From: Lineus longissimus
Taxonomy: Eukaryota; Nemertea; Pilidiophora; Heteronemertea; Lineidae
Assembly: GCF_910592395.1 (NCBI RefSeq)
Contig: NC_088318.1
Location: 11,098,349 to 11,162,348 of the forward strand
DNA: 64,000 nucleotides
Direction of reading: 5' to 3'
The translations under genes and the position numbers were made by a program. Shown here piece by piece: positions 47,101 through 60,510 of the stretch. The notes under the pieces are model-generated. The model was not told the origin of the DNA and did no database searches. It worked only from the letters and a program-made list of their open reading frames with translations. Positions within the stretch are counted from its first letter, which is position 1. The number at the start of each line of letters is the position of its first letter.

Positions 47101-49669
47101 ATATTACCCTTTGAGAACAGCAAGTAGGGTTTTCATGATACATCAGGTAATGCATTATTCCACTACAAAATTAACTTTCAGCCAGAGGTGGAAACTAATA
47201 CCGCCCCAAGGGAATTCTAACATAATAATTGTCGCTTGAAATGATATATTGGTCAATATTGCCTACGATAATGTTGTTGTTTTCAAATATTCATTCCGCA
47301 GTTCGGGAGTAAACAGCGAACACCTGGATCGAGGACGCAGCGACGATGCAGGTGTTGATGACAACAGGATGTATCACTTGATTTGTAGCGTGTCAGAGAT
47401 TGACAGTTCACTCTTATATTCTTTCCAGGTTTTCTGCCCATTGCCCTCCCTGTTGCTCAAAATGATCATTCAGAAACTCAGACGAACCTGTTTACGCTGT
47501 TTCGATGGTCCTGTCAAAACAACTTGACCAGATATGTCTTCAATCATTGTACGAGATGCACATTAGTTTTACATGAGATCGACGGGCATCAAAAGGAATC
47601 TGGACAGATGTTAGAAATATCTTTGAGATTCCGTTGCCGATTTTTAATCAGGGGGTAATCAGTTGAAAGTGAACCTGCCTCCCTTGGTGATTGATCCCGT
47701 ATCGACAGATCACCAGGGTTCAATTGCCGGGCAACAAGATCATGTGTGCAGAGCAAACTTCGCGATGATCAAGACCAACACTTCCCCAGGTTTCACCTCA
47801 TGACCTGCTCGATTTACCGAATGAAACTAGCGGGACTAACACCAGGTCCTGGACACACAGCAGGGGCCTGCTCTCCAAGATTTCTCTATGAATGATTTCA
47901 ATTGAACTATCGGAGAACGGAAAAGAACTGAAAAGGCAGACACGGTGGTGTGAGTTATACGAATAGTCGATGCAAAAACTAGCAACTTTGCATGCCCTGT
48001 CATCCAGATGAACGACTTTGCCAGTCAGACTTTTTATTAACAGTGTCCTGTACTACACATCTTCAGCTTTCAACTGATATCTCACAAGAAATTCACTTAT
48101 GTGTGATGCAATAGGAAGAGAGACCGATTTGATTGAAAAACAAATTCTAGAATTGCATTCAGAATCCGGACGTCACTCATCATCTCTCGAAAAGATGCAA
48201 CGACGAAAGTAAGAACATTAGAAACAAAGAAGGAGCAGGTGAATCAGTAAGGTTCCCGATTTTGCGCGGTGATGGTGAAAAATGGTATCGGATCAACAAA
48301 CACCTTGCCAATAATCTTTGTAGATGTGCAATTAGCAATATCTTATTTAAAGCAACTGCGGTATCCTGTAGTACACAACTCGGCGCATGCAGAAACTAGA
48401 TGAACGGATTTCTTCCAGGAATGTAATTGATAGTATCTCGTGTCATTGATATCTTATGAATGGTTCTTTGAAATCCAGAGAAGCTATGAGATACGCATAC
48501 CTAATTCAGCTGCATCGGGTTTACAATGTAAATGCATCTTTGTGTTCGAGGTTATTTATGCTGATTTATTGGGAAACATATGCGATTTCCAGAGCCATGT
48601 TTGAAAACTTAATGGTTTCTTTCCGTCACTTGTTTTTTACGTTTATGGTAAACTGGTATCCTCGTCTCTCACACCGCTTCAGCTATGGAATATGAGATGT
48701 ACATGTATAACAAAAAACACGAATAGCGTTTTGCCTTGCCTTGCCTTGCTTTCAAAAATAAAAAAACCCGGACCGTTACTGTTATCTCATCCCTTATCCA
48801 TCTCTAGTACACGTCCCCCGTCCCTGATACCATCTACACTACACACGATAGGAACGAAACCCGTATGTAACGCTGTCACAAAGTCAATCAAGATATTAAT
48901 AACTGAAGCGCATTTCAAATAAGCGTGTATCGTACGGTTCGAATATTGATCAGACATGAGTGATATGTTGCAGTGATGAGATTGCCGGGATCAGTCAGGG
49001 AGCCCGGGACTCCACGGATAAACGATCCATAGCTCCGCAGCAGAATGTAAATTCATTTCAATCTGGAACGAACTCGACGCAGATTATCGCCATAGGCAAC
49101 TATTTTCTCATCTCATTTTCTCATTTATTAATAGGTTAAGTCATCTATGACATTTAGTAGGCTGTCAAGGAGTCGAGAAGTCACTTAAATTATTGCAGCA
49201 GTCAAGGAGAGAGCGTTTGTACTGTAATTTTCATCTTCGTCGAAACGGATCCCGCCTGCTGACTCAATTTCGAGAGGGCCGACAGGTTGCTTTGTTCTGA
49301 ATGGCTGGCTCTCATCATCTCACCTTTCCTAGTAAGAGCGATATCATAAATAGGCCCGTCTGCAGCCTGGCATCACAGTAAGACACAGACTCATTGCCGC
49401 AGATTTACCGCACCTTCACTTTGAGGATATTATACTATAGAAACTATCATCAATCTCATTTGTAAACAATTCAATGTTCGTTTATCAAAGGTGCTCTTTC
49501 ATTGGACTAACCTAGGATAATTCAACGGATTTTTATTCTTTAACCTGTTACCAGACAAAAAATAATCCTGATATTGCCTGACACGACATATATTTTACTT
49601 TGAGACGACAACCAGGGCTACGAAGGTAATTTGTTCAGCGTACACTCTCTCGAATCGCCGTATAAAACC
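47101..49669. other. Region upstream of the RGK gene
   Basis: No gene is recognised apart from possible small exons near 47,300-47,525. It presumably includes the RGK promoter and 5' UTR at its right end. A TTGCC repeat lies near 48,730. Confidence 0.35.
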
Positions 49670-50375
49670 ATGATCGAGATGTATCGCGACCAGTTCGAGG
49701 AGTTTAAGGCATGTGCAAAGCGAGGCTCGGTGGATAGTTATTTAATCGGGATTCAGAGGCACCAGTCAGAGCGAGTTAGATCGAAGCGAATGTCGGATTT
49801 GTACGTGACAGCGTCCGCTCCTGGGAGCAGGGAGGGGACGCCTGTGGGGTCTTGTCGTGCGGAACCACATCATTCCAGGTCCCATTCATTCAAATATAGG
49901 AAACCTAAACATCGTCCGACGGATTTAGCGCTTGAAGATGAAATTCGGCCGAGAACGTCCAGTATGCCCACGAGCAAGAAGCCGGCTTTCCTTAGCCCGC
50001 CGCCTTCAGCTCTGTGGCACAGTAATCATGGAACTGATGATGACCATCCCCTGTACAGGGTCAGAAGCTTTAAGACTACAACAAAAGGAATAGTTAACAG
50101 AGGTGATAGCTTTAAATCGCGCTCAACTAACAGTGTAGCGTCAACTGGTAGCTTTGGAAGTATCGGTCACTTGTGTAACTCGCTGGACGACTGTCGTAAC
50201 ACTTCGAGTCATGCGAGTGTCAATTCCCACGGGAGCACGACAAATTCAGTCGCCTCTTCAGTAGGGAATCAAGTCTATAAAGTTTTTATCATGGGATCTT
50301 CGGGAGTGGGGAAAACAGCCTTAACTCAGCAGTTCATGACGTCAGAATACATGGGTGCCTTCGATACAAGTACAG
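49670..50375 (+). CDS. Rgk: RGK-family (Rad/Gem/Rem) small GTPase, first coding exon
   Basis: The start is the ATG at 49,670 in ACCATGATC context; the frame is open further left but only with a non-ATG codon. The exon codes 235 residues and ends at ACAG|GTAGGC, phase 1. Residues 1-200 form a long Ser/Arg-rich N-terminal extension. RTSSMP (95-100) fits a 14-3-3 mode 1 site, a known RGK regulatory feature. The G domain starts at VYKVFIMG with the P-loop GSSGVGKT (209-216) and continues QQFMTSEYMGAFDTST, close to insect RGK sequence in the G1/switch I region. RGK proteins bind voltage-gated calcium channel beta subunits and remodel the cytoskeleton. The remaining G-domain exons were not found in the next 13.6 kb, so the gene probably runs off the window. 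Confidence 0.85.
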
Positions 50376-53310
50376 GTAGGCTGCTCTTCCTTACTTTTGA
50401 CAAGTTGTTGAAGGAAATTGATGGTGTCTGGGCACTGTTTATCTCTCCTAAAATGTTTTGCTCGAACGTAGAAAGTTAAAGACACTCTACTATGAATGCA
50501 TGCCAAAAAGCATTTTGAATATTTCATCATGGGTCTTCACTGTCCGAGGACAATAGCTGAGGTAAACTGCATATCGGTACCTCATATGATTTTTAGACCA
50601 GAAACTTACAAGCTCGAATTATATGTGAAAACCTTCCTAGAAAATGAATAAGACATCACACAAGGCCTTGATTGTTTTAGACACATTAAGCGAATCGACA
50701 TTTAATGCTTCAAAACACTCAGTATTTGAAGAAGAAGAAAATCGCAACTCAAAGCTTTGCGGAACTGTTCCTCAGAAATAACATTATACATGAGTAAAAG
50801 CCCATTGTTTATCTTATTCCTGGCTTAGAATGCAGATGCGTGGTCATGTTGCGAACTTCCGAATTCCTATGGCACATTATCAATGAGTTAGTGCATTTTA
50901 AGCCTCCAGCTCAGCTACCATGCATTACATAACTATTTTGAGGCTACTTTGTGGTGAAAAAAGCAATCTGCTTCATAGAAAACTAACCCAAACCATGGAT
51001 TAACTTCGTTGATGTACCCAGTGAACATCTCGAAAAAGTTCGAGAAGGTGCGCTTTCAAAAAGGAAATCTCTACTGAAAATTTTATGATCAACATTCATG
51101 CCTGATTATCGGCTTCATCAAATATTTAGCGGCCAATCTACCACAAAAGGAAATTAAAGATGTGGCGACGCATCCCCGTTCTACACGGCAACTTGTCATG
51201 GCATTTGTCAGGGCTTGGGACTGGCGCAGTGGACACATCAGCGCCTGTACCTCTGACGCCCTGGGTTATATTCGCGGTTGGCCCTAGGAACACTCATGTG
51301 ATACAGAGGACGACTCTCTTCGACAGTGTAGATTTCTGCCGGTCTCCGGTTCGTCCTACGTCCTACTTACACAACAATATTGAGATAGTAATGTCCCAGT
51401 TATCGCTAAGCTCTCACCTCAACACTAAATTCTGCTTTATTCGTACATGATTATGTGCACTTACACAAAATGAAGTGCGAAGGAACGGTACATAAAAACA
51501 AGGAGCAACGTGCAATCCATTTATTTTACAAGTACCAGCTGCAGACCCGTTGTTTTATTAATGCTGACTATTGACTAAAGGCTTGGAGTTTATCCCGCTG
51601 ACGTGACGAATCAATGGTATATTTTCAAAAAGATATGAATAATATATACGCTTGAGAGAATCGACTGAAACAATGAACTAATTGGCGTTTTGCCGATTTT
51701 TTTTCATTGTTTACGGATGCTTGTGAGTTTCAGCCACGTTTCGCTAGTGCAATTCGGTGATGACAGAAGCGATATTATTTGATTTTTCACATACGTTAAC
51801 CAACCCACCTAAGCTTGAGAATAGTTTTTCCGTCTTGGAATTTCATGTTATGGGTAACCGCGACTGAATTATTTCATTAAGTAAGTGGCTTCCAGAGTTC
51901 ACTGATTCCACATCAAACGCGTTAATGGCACATTACAACTACATACAGGTACCACTGCAATAATTCGTACCATTCCAAGTGTAGCTGCAATTCAATTTCA
52001 AATTTTGGATTCTGAACGAGCAAACCTGGCCTTTAAAGGTGAAGCAACATGTGCATTACGAAGGTACGCTTTCACTCATGCATTGAGATAACTTCCTTTC
52101 AACATCTGGCCATTGGAATGTTGTAGTATCAGAGTGCTGAATGCAATGGTAAAAGGAATTCTTGTCAGCTAGTGCTTGTAAGAACCAAGGTATTTATTCA
52201 ATGTGAGATGTTACTGCTTATGCATTTTTTGTAGTACATGTTGCCCGCCCGCAAATAACGAAAGTTACGCGTAGCAACCCAAAACGACAATGAGAATGTT
52301 CACCGTTTTCTCGCCGTCGCATATAACAGATGAAGGCCTACTGCAGAAAAATATACGTCGATTAAGGTCGTCTATTGGTCAACAGCCGAAATCACAGCTC
52401 AGGTGTGCTCACAAAAGATTTTTTGGCCCGAGCTCATACGTCGACATGATTGCGTTAAACGTACGTACGTCAGTCCGTCTGCAAGCTTAAGTATTCATCT
52501 GGTGTACTTAGTACGCATGTAACCAGCCGTAACGCGCAACCTAATCGACCTTTTCCGAGTCTATCACCTCATCGACCAAGCGCTCAGTTCATTATTCAAA
52601 CAATTACTCCAACACCGACCACCACCAGGCGTGTGCCAATACGGTCTATGTTCGAGTTAATCAACTTCTTCCCAGTGTAAATATTTAGCAATGCCAATAC
52701 CGATAATAGCAGCTCAGTTATGCGGATATCAGTGATCCAAAGTAAATTTTCACAAGCTGTAAACATGTCAAATGAAAGGTCGAATAACACGCTAAGTTCG
52801 AAATTTGGTGATATTTCTGTTTCATTTCTTTTGCAGATGACGCAGGAATGCATATCACCTCTAATGCAAGTCAAAGTACAATAGCTTCTTTACTTCCTAA
52901 CCCTTACCATCTTCTCGGCGCCCCTGGAGGGCAAAAAATCCAAACATTGCGCCTCATGGAGAACATCGTTATCGGTCTTGAAGCCAATTAAGCAAGAATC
53001 GCATAGAGCATACCTCAAGTCAAAGTCAAAGTTCAAAGGAGGCTTCCAAATTAAAACAAATTCTGAAAGTTCATTTGAAAATGTAATTAATTCGCTCTAA
53101 CCTGAAGGACATTATTTTCTTTTACACCGGTGTAGACCGAAATGTCGCCCCTAGATCTAATTAAACTACAAGGCAGCATACTGTTGCAATAAGAGGCAGC
53201 TACAGAGGAATATTTAATGCTTTCATGAATGGGGAGTTTGGATGACCAGGTCAAACTAGACTGAGACTCAACAGTGGATTCTTGGTTGTATGTACCACGA
53301 TGAGTCTGAT

Positions 53311-53390
53311 CAAATGTATACCTTTGGAAGTGACACTGCACCGCGGTAAACAAAGGTATACCTTTGGAAGTGACACTGCACCACGGTAAT
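53311..53390. repeat. Two-copy 40-bp tandem repeat
   Basis: TATACCTTTGGAAGTGACAC followed by TGCACC(G/A)CGGTAA occurs twice with a period of 40 bases. Confidence 0.8.
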
Positions 53391-55044
53391 ATTGTCTGTT
53401 CGGAGGTATACTGTATACTGTATACTTCCATGCCCCACGTATATTGTTGGTCATTGTTTTCCATAGCCATGCACCTTTATAAAGCTCAATATCGTGACAC
53501 GCAATTCCTTGGCAAACTGATGGACTCCATAATGCAACACCCGCTCCACCAATGAAGATAAGTGTCATTCTGTGCGCGTCATTCCGATCTCATTTCAAAG
53601 CAGTAATCATCACATTAGCTTAATGTCCCTGCCTGGCCTAGTACTTGTACGAATTCCCTTGTGTAATTGCAGCGATTGGTCTGGATGCCGATACCAACCG
53701 CAGAGTAAATTACTTATTAGAAGTCAAAACAGCATCGCAATGGACAAGTTCATCGTATTTCCCTGGTTGAAACCGATCCAATTCATTGCCAACCATTACC
53801 ATAAACCATTGTTGAAAAATGAGGTTGCGCGCAATATCCAGTTTGTTCCAATTCCCCGGTACACCGGATTCATTAATGAATATGGTTTCATTCAACACCC
53901 GTTACTTCCAATTTTTTGGAGTTAAAGTTACCAAATCTGATCACCATGGATACATAGATCAGTTTTCTTTCAAGGTGAATTACCAACCATATAAGATAGA
54001 CCTGTTTCCTTTACTAAATATCTTTAGCGAGATCCGTCCTAATAAATCGATTTTCGCGGTTAACCAAAATCGAAAAATGCGTTAACGAGGTCTACTTTCC
54101 TTCTACGTTGTCATAGTTTCCACTTCTCTACAGAAAGGTTACAATATCTATCCAATTCTCAGCTCAACTAGATTTTTCTCAGCGTTAGTTGAGCTTGCAT
54201 GCGGATAAAGAATATTTCCTGCCGTGCTGGGGGCAAATATTTTCTGCTCATGTTTCGGTTTGGGTGCCGTTATAATTCACTCCACAGAATAACAGGTGCA
54301 AAAAAGATGTGCTGGCAGTGGGTATGCGGTTTAGTGGATAACAGCTGCCTGCTACGGGTAACGCATTGATTGTCTTTGGCGATGAGCTAGGGGATGGTGT
54401 GGCTTGTCAGAAGAATCACCAGTAAACCCTCTAAGAAGTTTGGCCTGTTTGAGTAAAAATCAGAGGCAATGTACACACTTTTACAATTTACTGAATGGCT
54501 GAACATTTAATGATACACATGGTAAAATCAGAAAGTGAACACCAAAGCCTTCTGACGTTCCAACGATCATTTCACTTGGTTTTGGCAATTTCTATCCTTT
54601 TAAGACAATTCTATGTTCCGGACATTTAGGACAGGCATCTAATCTCCAAAGTTCTCTAATGGTATGGTAGGAAATATGGGTTGATAGCAGGTGCAAGCAA
54701 TGAGATCTGCTGGGAGTGGTTTCGCAGTTTACGGACAACTGCTTTTCACCTACCGACTTATCCTGGCTTGAGGGATCGAGTGGTTACGCACAAGAACCAG
54801 CCGAAAACCACCGGATAAAAAACCCCCATGAACTATTTAACTTTACAATTGGCCAAATCTTACGTGTTTTGGAGAGATGTGTAGCATGAAACAGCATCAG
54901 TGACATGAACTCCATATAATATCCGTGAAAGTATAAGGCCATTGGTACCGATGCTCTTCAATATACCAGCACATTATGAAAAGTTTTATTTCTTCTTTGC
55001 ACAGATATGAAAAAAGCTGCGATCATTCATGTATGATCGGATTA

Positions 55045-55130
55045 CGATACATATCAGATTTTTTTTTTACGATATACGATGTTTTTTACGATATATCAGA
55101 ATTTCTTTTTTTTACGATATATCAGAGCCA
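55045..55130. repeat. Low-complexity cluster of TTTTACGATATATCAGA units
   Basis: Four imperfect copies of a T-run followed by ACGATATA(T)C lie within about 85 bases. Confidence 0.6.
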
Positions 55131-55537
55131 TTTTCTAATAATATGCACAATAACGCTTATGAGCGGTTAGATCAATCGTTGCATAAAAAGGAAAAATCAG
55201 TAATTAACGCCCTGCGATAGAACTGCAATTTCCGCAATATTTCCTCACCAGATTTACATGATTTTCCACTTGCTTGATTTACTTAATGGAGAGGTTGAAA
55301 AATGTATACAATACTCCAACTTCAAAATAGATATTGACTTTGGGGATAAGATCCACAGAAGAATGGATCTTAGCATTTTCGCTGCATCACTCTATAGGAG
55401 AGAAGCACTACAACCACATGTATATGTTACAGTGTTCAGAAACACTGTATAATTACATATTTGGACTTAATAGTGCTAGGCCTTTTAACATACATTTTGG
55501 GATCAGACAGGTGGTTTGATATTTAATTGGAAGTGAC

Positions 55538-56067
55538 TATTTGGCAAGCCCGGCTCACCAAACAGCGCCTTTTTTCTGCCCTAGATGGAGAGCCGAACTC
55601 ATGCATATTCAACCATCCAGGAGCTCATTATCATTCGTGGCAACACGGTCAGCAACACTGGAGTTACAGTGAAACGCCTTTAGAAATGCACACTAATGCA
55701 TTTAACATGCTTATCAATTAAATCACGTTTATGACTTTTTTTGTAAATCCATACAGTCATGTACATGTACATGCTTCTTCATGGATTATTGACCAAAACC
55801 CGAGTTTAGTAACAGAAATTGAATCGAGAGCGGGAAGTCGGCCATTGTTAAATATGTGCATATAAATTCGAATATGACGTCACTGCTCTCTGATTGGCCA
55901 ACATGTTGTAACCTCTCCGGCTCGCCAAAGAGGGTAGTATTTTTGCCCTGTTTGACAAGCGTAAGCCCGGCTTGCCGAACAGGGTGGCTTTTTAGTGCTG
56001 TTTGGCAAGCGGCTCTCCAAACAGGACAAAAAAAGATGCCTGTTCGGCGAGCGGCTTGCCAAATAGA
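55538..56067. mobile_element. Palindromic element built from TTTGGCAAGC arms
   Basis: It begins CTATTTGGCAAGC and ends GCTTGCCAAATAG. Between about 55,915 and 56,067 there are several further alternating TGTTTGGCAAGC/GCTTGCCGAACAG arms. The right part is nearly identical to 11,153-11,285. The internal 55,600-55,900 looks unrelated. Confidence 0.6.
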
Positions 56068-56089
56068 CCCGGCCTATTTAATTTCGATA

Positions 56090-56310
56090 GCTAATCTGAT
56101 ATTTATCAAGATTAGCCAATAGTGATTCAGGTAACAACAACATGCGTTTATCACGAGTGTATCGTTCAAAGCTTTTAACTTAATGCGTTGGCACTTTCTG
56201 ATTGGTCATTTCATATGGTCTGATGACACGTTTGACTCCCGATATGTAACATATGGACCATGAACTAGGGATCGCGGCTTTTTTCCTTCGCCCGACCTAG
56301 GCAATGGACG
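56090..56310. repeat. Dispersed repeat, inverted copy of 13,556-13,750
   Basis: Shared, on the opposite strand, with the segment that follows the LINE fragment in lectin B1. It adjoins the palindromic element here. Confidence 0.65.
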
Positions 56311-56353
56311 CATGCCATGGGACGCAGCTGATTTCTAAAGGTAACTGAATTCC

Positions 56354-56620
56354 TGCGCGGCGTTACATGGTAGCAGAGCGCCCATTGTTACATGGTAGCA
56401 GAGCGCGCGGCGTTACATGGTAGCAGAGCGCGCGGCGTTACATGGCAGCAGAGCGCGCGGCGTTACATGGTAGCAGAGCGCCCATTGTTACATGGCAGCA
56501 GAGCGTGCGGCGTTACATGGTAGCAGAGCGCCCATTGTTACATGGTAGCAGAGCGCGCGGCGTTACACGGTAGCAGAGCGTGCGGCGTTACATGGTAGCA
56601 GAGCGAGCGGCGTTACATAT
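56354..56620. repeat. 25-bp minisatellite with two unit types, about 11 copies
   Basis: Every unit contains GTTACATGGTAGCAGAGCG (one variant ACACGG, two variants GGCAGC). The variable part is GCGCGGC (type I) or CCCATT (type II), in the order I, II, I, I, I, II, I, II, I, I, I. It ends in GCGTTACATATACATTAC. Confidence 0.9.
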
Positions 56621-59600
56621 ACATTACACTATATCGACCATAGCATCACCGTGCCATCTGAATTCCATAATTCCAAACATTGTGAAACCTCTCAATATGC
56701 GATGATATGTGATGCACGTTCGCTGATATAATAAAGTCGGCAATAAAATTCCTTGCGTTTGATCAATTAGTTGTGAAGTATGCATTGTCACAGCTTCACC
56801 ATCGTAGGATGGCTGACATGCAGCAAAGATAAGGCCATGTGGTGAATAGTAGAAGAATGTCAATCAAATGTACGTGCCACAGTATTACTCGTTGAATGTC
56901 AATTCCCATAAAGAAAAGAAGTGGTAAGAGGTACATTTAGAAACGTAAAATGCACCCTATGTGGGAGGAGTCTCTGCCCCCTTTTCCCATTCTCTCGACA
57001 CTTAGCAGCCTCTAGGCTTCAAGTTACTTTTAGATCACCATGGGTATACGGACGTTCGCCCACCTTCCGAGTGGCCCACAAATCTCTGCTTCTCCTTCCT
57101 TTGCTTGGTACTCTCATCAACCTCTAGGCTACAAGTGTTCTTTAGAGGTTCGTCACTTCCTAACTACCCCTCAAATTAGCTCCCCTGCCTTCCTTTACCT
57201 TACACCCACCTATTCTATTCATATTATCTAAAAGTATTATCATGACTCCTGATATCCGATGTCGCCTTTCTGCTAGCCATTTCCTCCTGTGCCTTATCCC
57301 CATTGGGTGATATATGATTTCATCAGTTTATAGTAAGGGCCAATTACGTTGATGGAAGTTCTGTAATCATTAGATTTAGAACCTAGGGCCAGATAGTGGT
57401 TCTCGATAATTTGCTCAGAAGCGGATTCTTGAAGTCGATTCCTTACAGAGGAAGGATACCAATGATGTTGTCGACATTAGTATCATCAGGTCATCACGTA
57501 TAGAATAAATCAAGAATCAGTAAATACTTTTTAGTCTTTATCAATTCTTTATCGAATAGTTGTTATCATTGGATATAATTCCTGCTTCGTTTCCAGTAGG
57601 TCTATAGATACTTCGTCTAACGTGAATACCTTACAGCCGAAAAATATATATTGCGTTGAAATAATCAGTGGCGCAAATGGCATCGTCAAAGTTGATGAAA
57701 ATTATCATCTTTTCCGATTTTCAAATTGTCCGTTGACATCGGTCAGAAACAGAATCTTCACTTCTAACATGTCCAATGGAAACTTTTGAACAATAATCTG
57801 TACACTTGACATATGAAAGATGCGTACATATGAAATATGATATGATATGACATATACGACATTCGAATGGTTAATTACCTAACAATTTAAGTGTAACAAC
57901 TCGCTTGGGTATTAATTATCCAGATGAAAAGTTCGATTAGACAGTGCAAGGTTCAGTTCCTCGACGCCAACAAGAGCCCTGTGACCGGTCAACTCATCAA
58001 AATGGATGACAGAATAGTTATAACCACAATCCTATACTTGTATTTCGTAATAGCGTATCGCATAACTTATATCAGAATAACTCCATCCTATTACACCGAG
58101 GTTAATAAGTAATGCATTTGATTGCCATCGGTCAGTGGTGGACCGACCGTGAACCCTCACTGCCTTTTGCAAGTTTTGTGAGGTTCGTTTTATACCTGCC
58201 CACACAACATTTTATCCCTAAAAGGTCAACAGTTGCCGTTTGTTATGCACTCAGATAATACTTTTGTTGTTATCTTTGCCAAGGTTTTTCGAAATTGTTG
58301 ATATCCAAACTTACTTCCTTCAAAAGTCATCTAATACACTTTCGAGATGTTACTCGCTAGGCTGCAGGCTGTTCTTAAAAGTGGATTGCATAGTTTTACA
58401 TCTTACGTTACCACTATTGTCTGATATCAGTCAAAGGAACTAAGAAGCGGAGGGTTATCGGAATGCGCTTATTCACACCAGAACACCCGAGGCAATTTCA
58501 GCCTAATGGTGGTTTCCTATTGTCGCCAATGCCTTCTCCTAATTTGGCGAATCTGTTCGGTTTACCGATGATCGACGGATGTTTAATCGGAGGACTTCCC
58601 TGTTCATTACCAAATAACCTGTCATGCCTGAGGCAAGGTCTTTTGCCGCGCATGTTGAGTCAACAACATAACAAAACAACAGTAAACATCGTTTTATTTA
58701 TACTATTCTGTAAACAGGCATATTTTTGCGGATTCCTTTACGTCACACCTCGGATCAGCTAGGAATGATGAATGATGCGTGCGTTCATCGTTCGATGAAT
58801 GATGCGTGCGTTCATCAATCCGCGACCGAAGAGGTGCTCACTGTGAAGTGCATCAATCAATGAGGCCCCGTGGTGTGACAGGAAAGACTGTACTCTTGGG
58901 AAAATGTCCTTGGAAGACTGTAATGGACAATGAATAATTTAGTTACATTTTTTATTATGGTAAATACTTGTCAGTGTCAGTTGACAAGCACAGCATTAAG
59001 CTTTTATTCAAGTTTACAAAACTTCCGCCAATATTTTGAAAAAAATTGTCGCCGATATCAACAGGTGAACCGGAAAGGCGGCACACCAGCAAGGTCATTT
59101 ATCATGATTATTCGATTATTTTGTGTTGTTTTTCATTTCCTTTGTGTTCAAATCATTAGCACAGCGAATGGGAATAAGAGCTGGTTTCCTCAATTTGTTG
59201 ACTTTGTTGGCTGTAAATTATTGGTATTGGTGTTAAATTAATGAATCATTCGCCAAAAGTAAACAAAATTTCACATTACATGTATATATTCCAACGTGAG
59301 ACCTGACGTCAAACATCACAACACGCGTCGTTTGTCGATTCGAAAATATCATATGGCATGCATGTGGTTATTACCAAACATGGTATCGATTACAAAAGCC
59401 CCACTTACGGCTACATCCCTCAAGGAAATAAAGCGAGATTTTATTGTCAAAGCTGTAGCTGCCCTGTCGACACTGAAGTAAAGAGGATATGGCATGACCG
59501 CAACATCTCCAGAGCATCCAAGCTTCACCTGCTGAGATCTCCCTGGTGAAGTCAATGTTCCTGTATGCCTCAGCAACGTCGACGATGAATGCCGAGATAG

Positions 59601-59940
59601 AAAAGAAAAACGCATCAACGCCTAAAAACTCTTCTGGCTCGTTCGTTCTGCACATAGTCCATCTGCTTTCCTACATGTATGCATATCTGGAGAGAAATCG
59701 GTAGTCCTTTGATGTGGCGGAATGGACATTTCAAACAGGAAAAAAGCTAATGGCGCATCTCGGGTTCTTTCGAACCATTAGGAAAGGAAAAAAGTGATAA
59801 GAAACTTTGGTCCAATGGTCCTAATCAGCGTTATCGAGGGTAGTATATTATGGGGTTGGCCGCCTCTGACAACAGTCCCACTCGCGTGCCAACACCATTA
59901 GTGATTATAGAAAACCAATAAAAGATATCGAGTGGTGGGG
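56621..59940. other. Gene-poor region
   Basis: No gene is recognised. A 28-base segment (GAATGATGCGTGCGTTCATC) is duplicated in tandem at about 58,767-58,820. Confidence 0.4.
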
Positions 59941-59954
59941 TAGTATGTTGTTCT

Positions 59955-60000
59955 AGCTTGTTGGTAGACAGGTGCCGGGGGTACCAGTTCGAATACTCAG
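59955..60000 (+). repeat. Possible tRNA-derived SINE fragment
   Basis: CTAGCTTGTTGGTAGA resembles an A box and AGTTCGAATACTC a B box, with tRNA-like spacing, but the stem partners are not complete. Confidence 0.3.
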
Positions 60001-60394
60001 AATCTTGTCTTTTACTTACTAAGTTAGCGTCACCGATAGGACTTGAGAAAGCTTGCAGTGGTCCAACTCCAAGCATACAATGGCTATACTAGAAGTAGCT
60101 TCTTGTTTTTCTCTGGAGTCACCGCCGCGATCACTTCATGAAAAGATGAGAAAAAGCGTCACTGAGATATTTTGAGCACTGTCGAACACCTAACTATTGG
60201 AATAATGGGTTTATCACGGCTTGTGTAGGCGTAATCATGCTCTGTGAAGCCAATAATAGACAGTCGGTGATATTTGATCAATGGTCCGGCTTCTGTATGG
60301 TCGCAGTAAAAAGTCTGCACTGGATCAAGGGAATCGATTTCCTTATGATTACGCGTTGATGACGGGGTAACCCTTTTGACTGATGCCCATTGGT

Positions 60395-60510
60395 CAGTGT
60401 TTCACCACTAACGACAGCTGGAGAGACCACGGCCTTTCAATATATAAACACCGAGAGACCGTGTCATTTGGTTTTAGCAATACCCAGACAATGAGAACAA
60501 ACACACCGCC
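60395..60510. mobile_element. Diverged relative of the 172-bp MITE at 18,406
   Basis: Shared order of motifs: GTCAGTGTTTC, a gap, GAGAGACCA, CTTTCAATA and an ACAATGAG stretch. Similarity is patchy. Confidence 0.35.

Larger units (their letters stand above)
50376..55537. other. Probable first intron of the RGK gene / gene-poor region
   Basis: No conserved exon is recognised. It contains a short tandem repeat at 53,311-53,390 and an ACGATATATCAGA cluster at about 55,045-55,130. A strong acceptor at 52,836 opens a 51-codon frame that does not look like the GTPase. Confidence 0.4.

Noticed and set aside
49631-49669. Upstream extension of the RGK frame
   Set aside because: It begins with TTG; the first ATG is at 49,670.
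52837-52991. Strong acceptor followed by a 51-codon frame in phase with RGK exon 1
   Set aside because: After the first two Asp residues it does not resemble the switch or G-domain sequence of RGK proteins.
56354-56620. CRISPR-like regular array
   Set aside because: There are no unique spacers; units are a eukaryotic 25-bp minisatellite.
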